DNA from: Lentisphaeria bacterium
GTDB lineage: Bacteria; Verrucomicrobiota; Lentisphaeria; Oligosphaerales; Oligosphaeraceae
Reading direction: 5' to 3'
Assembly: GCA_016303095.1 (NCBI GenBank)
Contig: JAEDMH010000127.1
Span: forward strand, 1-6,572
Length of the DNA stretch: 6,572 nucleotides
Part shown: positions 5,091 to 6,572 of the stretch, one piece after another
Numbering within the stretch: position 1 is the stretch's first letter
How the letters are laid out: the number at the start of each line of letters is the position of its first letter
The notes under the pieces: model-generated
The model's database searches: none
Seen by the model: the letters and a program-made list of their open reading frames with translations, nothing else
What the model was told of the DNA's origin: nothing
Translations under genes and position numbers: made by a program

Positions 5091-6149
5091 ATGGACTTCA
5101 AAATCGCAGTATTGGCCGGGGATGGCATCGGCCCGGAAATCTCTCTTTGGGGCGTGAAGGTCATGGAGGCAGTCTGCCACCGCTTCGGACATCAGGTCTC
5201 CTTCCAGGAAGCCCTCTGCGGCGCCGCCGCCATCGACAAGGTGGGCGACCCCTTCCCCCAGAAAACCCTCCAGGTCTGCCAACAGGCTGACGCCGTCCTC
5301 TTCTCCGCCGTGGGAGACCCCAAATACGACCAGGATCCCAATGCCAAGGTGCGCCCGGAACAGGGGCTCCTGGCCATGCGCAAGCAGCTGGGACTCTTCG
5401 CCAACATCCGCCCCGTCCAAACCTTCCCCAGCCTCCTCCATCACTCCCCCTTGAAACCCGAACTGGTGAAAGACGCCGATTTCGTCTGCATCCGGGAACT
5501 CACCGGAGGAATGTACTTCGGAGAAAAATACCAGGACGAGGAAAAGGCCTACGACACCAATCTCTACCACCGCCATGAGGTGGAACGCATCCTCAAGGTG
5601 GCCTTCGACTACGCCCAAAAACGCCGGGGACACCTCACTGTGGTGGACAAGGCCAATGTCCTGGCCTCCAGCCGGCTCTGGCGCAAAATCGCCCAGAAAA
5701 TGGCCCCCCAACACCCCGAGGTCCAAACGGATTTCATGTACGTGGACAACGCCGCCATGCGCATGATCCAGGATCCCCGCTTCTTCGATGTGATGGTCAC
5801 CGAAAATACCTTCGGGGATATTCTCACCGATGAAGGCTCCGTCATCAGCGGCTCCATGGGACTGCTCCCCTCCGCCTCCATCGGCACCGGAACCCCCGTC
5901 TTCGAACCCATCCACGGCTCCTGGCCCCAGGCCGCCGGAAAAAATCTGGCCAACCCCCTGGCTCAAATCCTCTCCGTGGCCATGCTCTTCGAACACTTCG
6001 GCTGCCAAAAAGAGGGACAGGCCATCCGACAGGCCGTGAACGCCTCCCTGGACGCCAATGTCCGCACCCCCGAAATCCAGGTGGAGGGAGCCCCCCACTA
6101 CGGAACCCGGGAAGTGGGCGCCTGGATCACCGAATATCTCCAAAAATAA
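5091..6149 (+). CDS. leuB: 3-isopropylmalate dehydrogenase
   Basis: LeuB oxidises and decarboxylates (2R,3S)-3-isopropylmalate to 2-oxo-4-methylpentanoate, reducing NAD+. The 352-residue protein starts with KIAVLAGDGIGPEI. Substrate-binding R97 (LLAMRK), R107 (NIRP) and R135 (CIREL), catalytic Y142 (GGMYFG) and K187 (VDKAN), and metal ligands D219 (YVDN), D243 and D247 (FGDILTDE) all line up with Thermus LeuB R94, R104, R132, Y139, K185, D217, D241 and D245. In the NAD-binding loop EPIHGSWPQAAGK (272-284), Q280 stands where the Thermus enzyme has the NAD-selecting D278. ATG 5091 was chosen because AAGGAG (5074-5079) lies 11 nt upstream; a GTG at 5079 adds four residues but overlaps that AAGGAG. 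It is the last gene of the operon, placed after leuD instead of before leuC as in enterobacteria. Confidence 0.97.
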   Translation: MDFKIAVLAGDGIGPEISLWGVKVMEAVCHRFGHQVSFQEALCGAAAIDKVGDPFPQKTLQVCQQADAVLFSAVGDPKYDQDPNAKVRPEQGLLAMRKQLGLFANIRPVQTFPSLLHHSPLKPELVKDADFVCIRELTGGMYFGEKYQDEEKAYDTNLYHRHEVERILKVAFDYAQKRRGHLTVVDKANVLASSRLWRKIAQKMAPQHPEVQTDFMYVDNAAMRMIQDPRFFDVMVTENTFGDILTDEGSVISGSMGLLPSASIGTGTPVFEPIHGSWPQAAGKNLANPLAQILSVAMLFEHFGCQKEGQAIRQAVNASLDANVRTPEIQVEGAPHYGTREVGAWITEYLQK

Positions 6150-6157
6150 CGGAACAT

Positions 6158-6181
6158 CCCCCCCGCCCGCAAGCGGGGGGG
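6158..6181 (+). terminator. GC hairpin after leuB, possible operon terminator
   Basis: CCCC-G-CCCG, loop CAAG, CGGG-GGGG: an 8-bp stem with one bulged G, starting 9 nt after the leuB stop. It shares the CCCGCAAGCGGG core found in repeat A (around 110-125, 386-401 and 854-869). No T-tract follows (TAGAGGGTCT), so it does not look like a classical intrinsic terminator; it may slow RNA polymerase, stabilise the 3' end of the mRNA, or simply be a dispersed palindrome. Confidence 0.35.
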
Positions 6182-6271
6182 TAGAGGGTCTAGAGAGATT
6201 GCTTCCTCAAATAGAAGTGCGGGGGGCAGGAACCGCCCCGACCTGCTCTCTGTGCGCTGGCGTAGCGGCGT
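6182..6271. other. Short non-coding spacer after leuB
   Basis: No gene is supported. Weak alternative stems exist: CGGGG (6220-6224) with CCCCG (6236-6240), or GCAGG (6226-6230) with CCTGC (6242-6246). They exclude each other and may be chance in GC-rich DNA. Confidence 0.3.
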
Positions 6272-6442
6272 TTCCGTGCCCTCCGTGTTAAACCTCCGTG
6301 TGCCCGTGCAGGCGCCGAAGGTTTCGCTAACGCTTCACCCCCGGCGCATAGGCCTGTCCTGCCACCCCTGCCGGGGTTCGGATTCGATTTTTGGCCTTGC
6401 CGGGGGTTTCGGTCGGGCCTTTGGCCCTCCCTTCACCCCCGT
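6272..6442. repeat. Interspersed repeat B, copy 2
   Basis: It aligns along its length with 617-794: the CTCCGTG-rich head, GCAGGCGCCGA, CGCTTCACCCCC, AGGCCTGTCCTGCCACCCC, the mini-hairpin in TGCC-loop form (6365-6376), GGGGTTCGGATTC, TTGCCGGGGGTTTCGGTCGG, and TTCACCCCCGTC at the end. It carries scattered substitutions and small indels, unlike the near-perfect A copies. The hairpin GGGCC-TTT-GGCCC (6415-6427) replaces GGCCC-TTT-GGGCC of copy 1, a paired change. It lies in the same orientation as copy 1, so the leu operon sits between direct repeats. Confidence 0.85.
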
Positions 6443-6572
6443 CTAGCGATCCTCCCACCCCTACGGGGTTCAGGAGGATTGCCCCCCGTCCCCCTACAGG
6501 GGGGGAAGGGTATAGCCCCAATCCCCGGGCGGAACGTGCGGATAGCACGGACCGCACCTCCGTGGCTTCCGT
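6443..6572. repeat. Start of an A-like repeat that diverges, with C5/G5 and GTGCGG/CCGCAC hairpins
   Basis: CTAGCGATCCTCCCA, CCCC-TAC-GGGG (6458-6468) and GTTCAGGAGGA (to 6478) match repeat A. After that the pyrimidine/palindrome part is replaced by CCCCC-TACA-GGGGG (6490-6503) and other sequence. GTGCGG (6536-6541) can pair with CCGCAC (6552-6557), or CGTGC (6535-6539) with GCACG (6545-6549). The window ends in CTCCGTGGCTTCCGT, the A-end/B-head motif. The head matches A well; the rest is a different variant. No gene is supported. Confidence 0.65.

Noticed and set aside
5082..6143. 353-codon minus-strand open frame opposite leuB
   Set aside because: Same codon-bias shadow; its stop is the TCA at 5082-5084, just outside the true leuB reading frame.
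6252..6446. Small open frame whose C-terminal GFGR-FGPPFTPV end resembles one ending at 798
   Set aside because: The likeness follows from both lying in repeat B; the TAC/TGCC loop difference shifts the frame upstream, and paired stem changes argue for structure, not protein.

Overview
The window carries a complete leucine-biosynthesis operon, leuA-leuC-leuD-leuB (1546-6149, all on the + strand). It is preceded by what reads as a textbook amino-acid attenuator and flanked on both sides by G+C-rich, hairpin-forming repeat DNA with no credible genes. The four enzymes are full length with intact catalytic residues. Together they convert 2-oxoisovalerate plus acetyl-CoA to 2-oxo-4-methylpentanoate, the last precursor before transamination to leucine: LeuA condenses, the LeuC/LeuD complex isomerises, LeuB oxidises and decarboxylates.

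Layout. 1-51 is an AT-rich stretch with nested inverted repeats. 52-1123 is a repeat block in the order A1-A2-B1-A3-partial B: three almost identical copies of a ~220-295 bp element A and one ~178 bp element B. 1124-1545 is the control region: a candidate promoter, a 22-codon leucine-rich leader peptide (1270-1338), mutually exclusive antiterminator and terminator hairpins (to 1424), then ~120 nt of C-rich untranslated leader. 1546-6149 is the operon, with gaps of only 24-27 nt between genes. 6150-6572 holds a GC hairpin just after leuB, a second copy of B (6272-6442) and the start of another A-like element that soon diverges; no gene is visible there.

Organism. The proteins look to me like the Bacteroidota-type leu enzymes (LeuA with RDGEQVPGCQLN, LeuC with GCSACLAMN, LeuD with FADIHKQNELNN, LeuB with HGSWPQAAGK). 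The DNA, however, is G+C-rich, strongly prefers C at third codon positions, and has interspersed CTCCGTG-type repeats that I associate with environmental Verrucomicrobiota/Lentisphaerota/Planctomycetota genomes. A PVC-group bacterium, perhaps Lentisphaerota, is my best guess at low confidence. Shine-Dalgarno sequences are absent before leuL, leuA and leuD.

The two most interesting items are the leucine attenuator, whose three competing helices can all be drawn from the sequence, and the flanking repeats. Two B copies ~5.6 kb apart differ by a compensatory C:G to G:C swap inside a hairpin, which suggests that the structure rather than the sequence is maintained.
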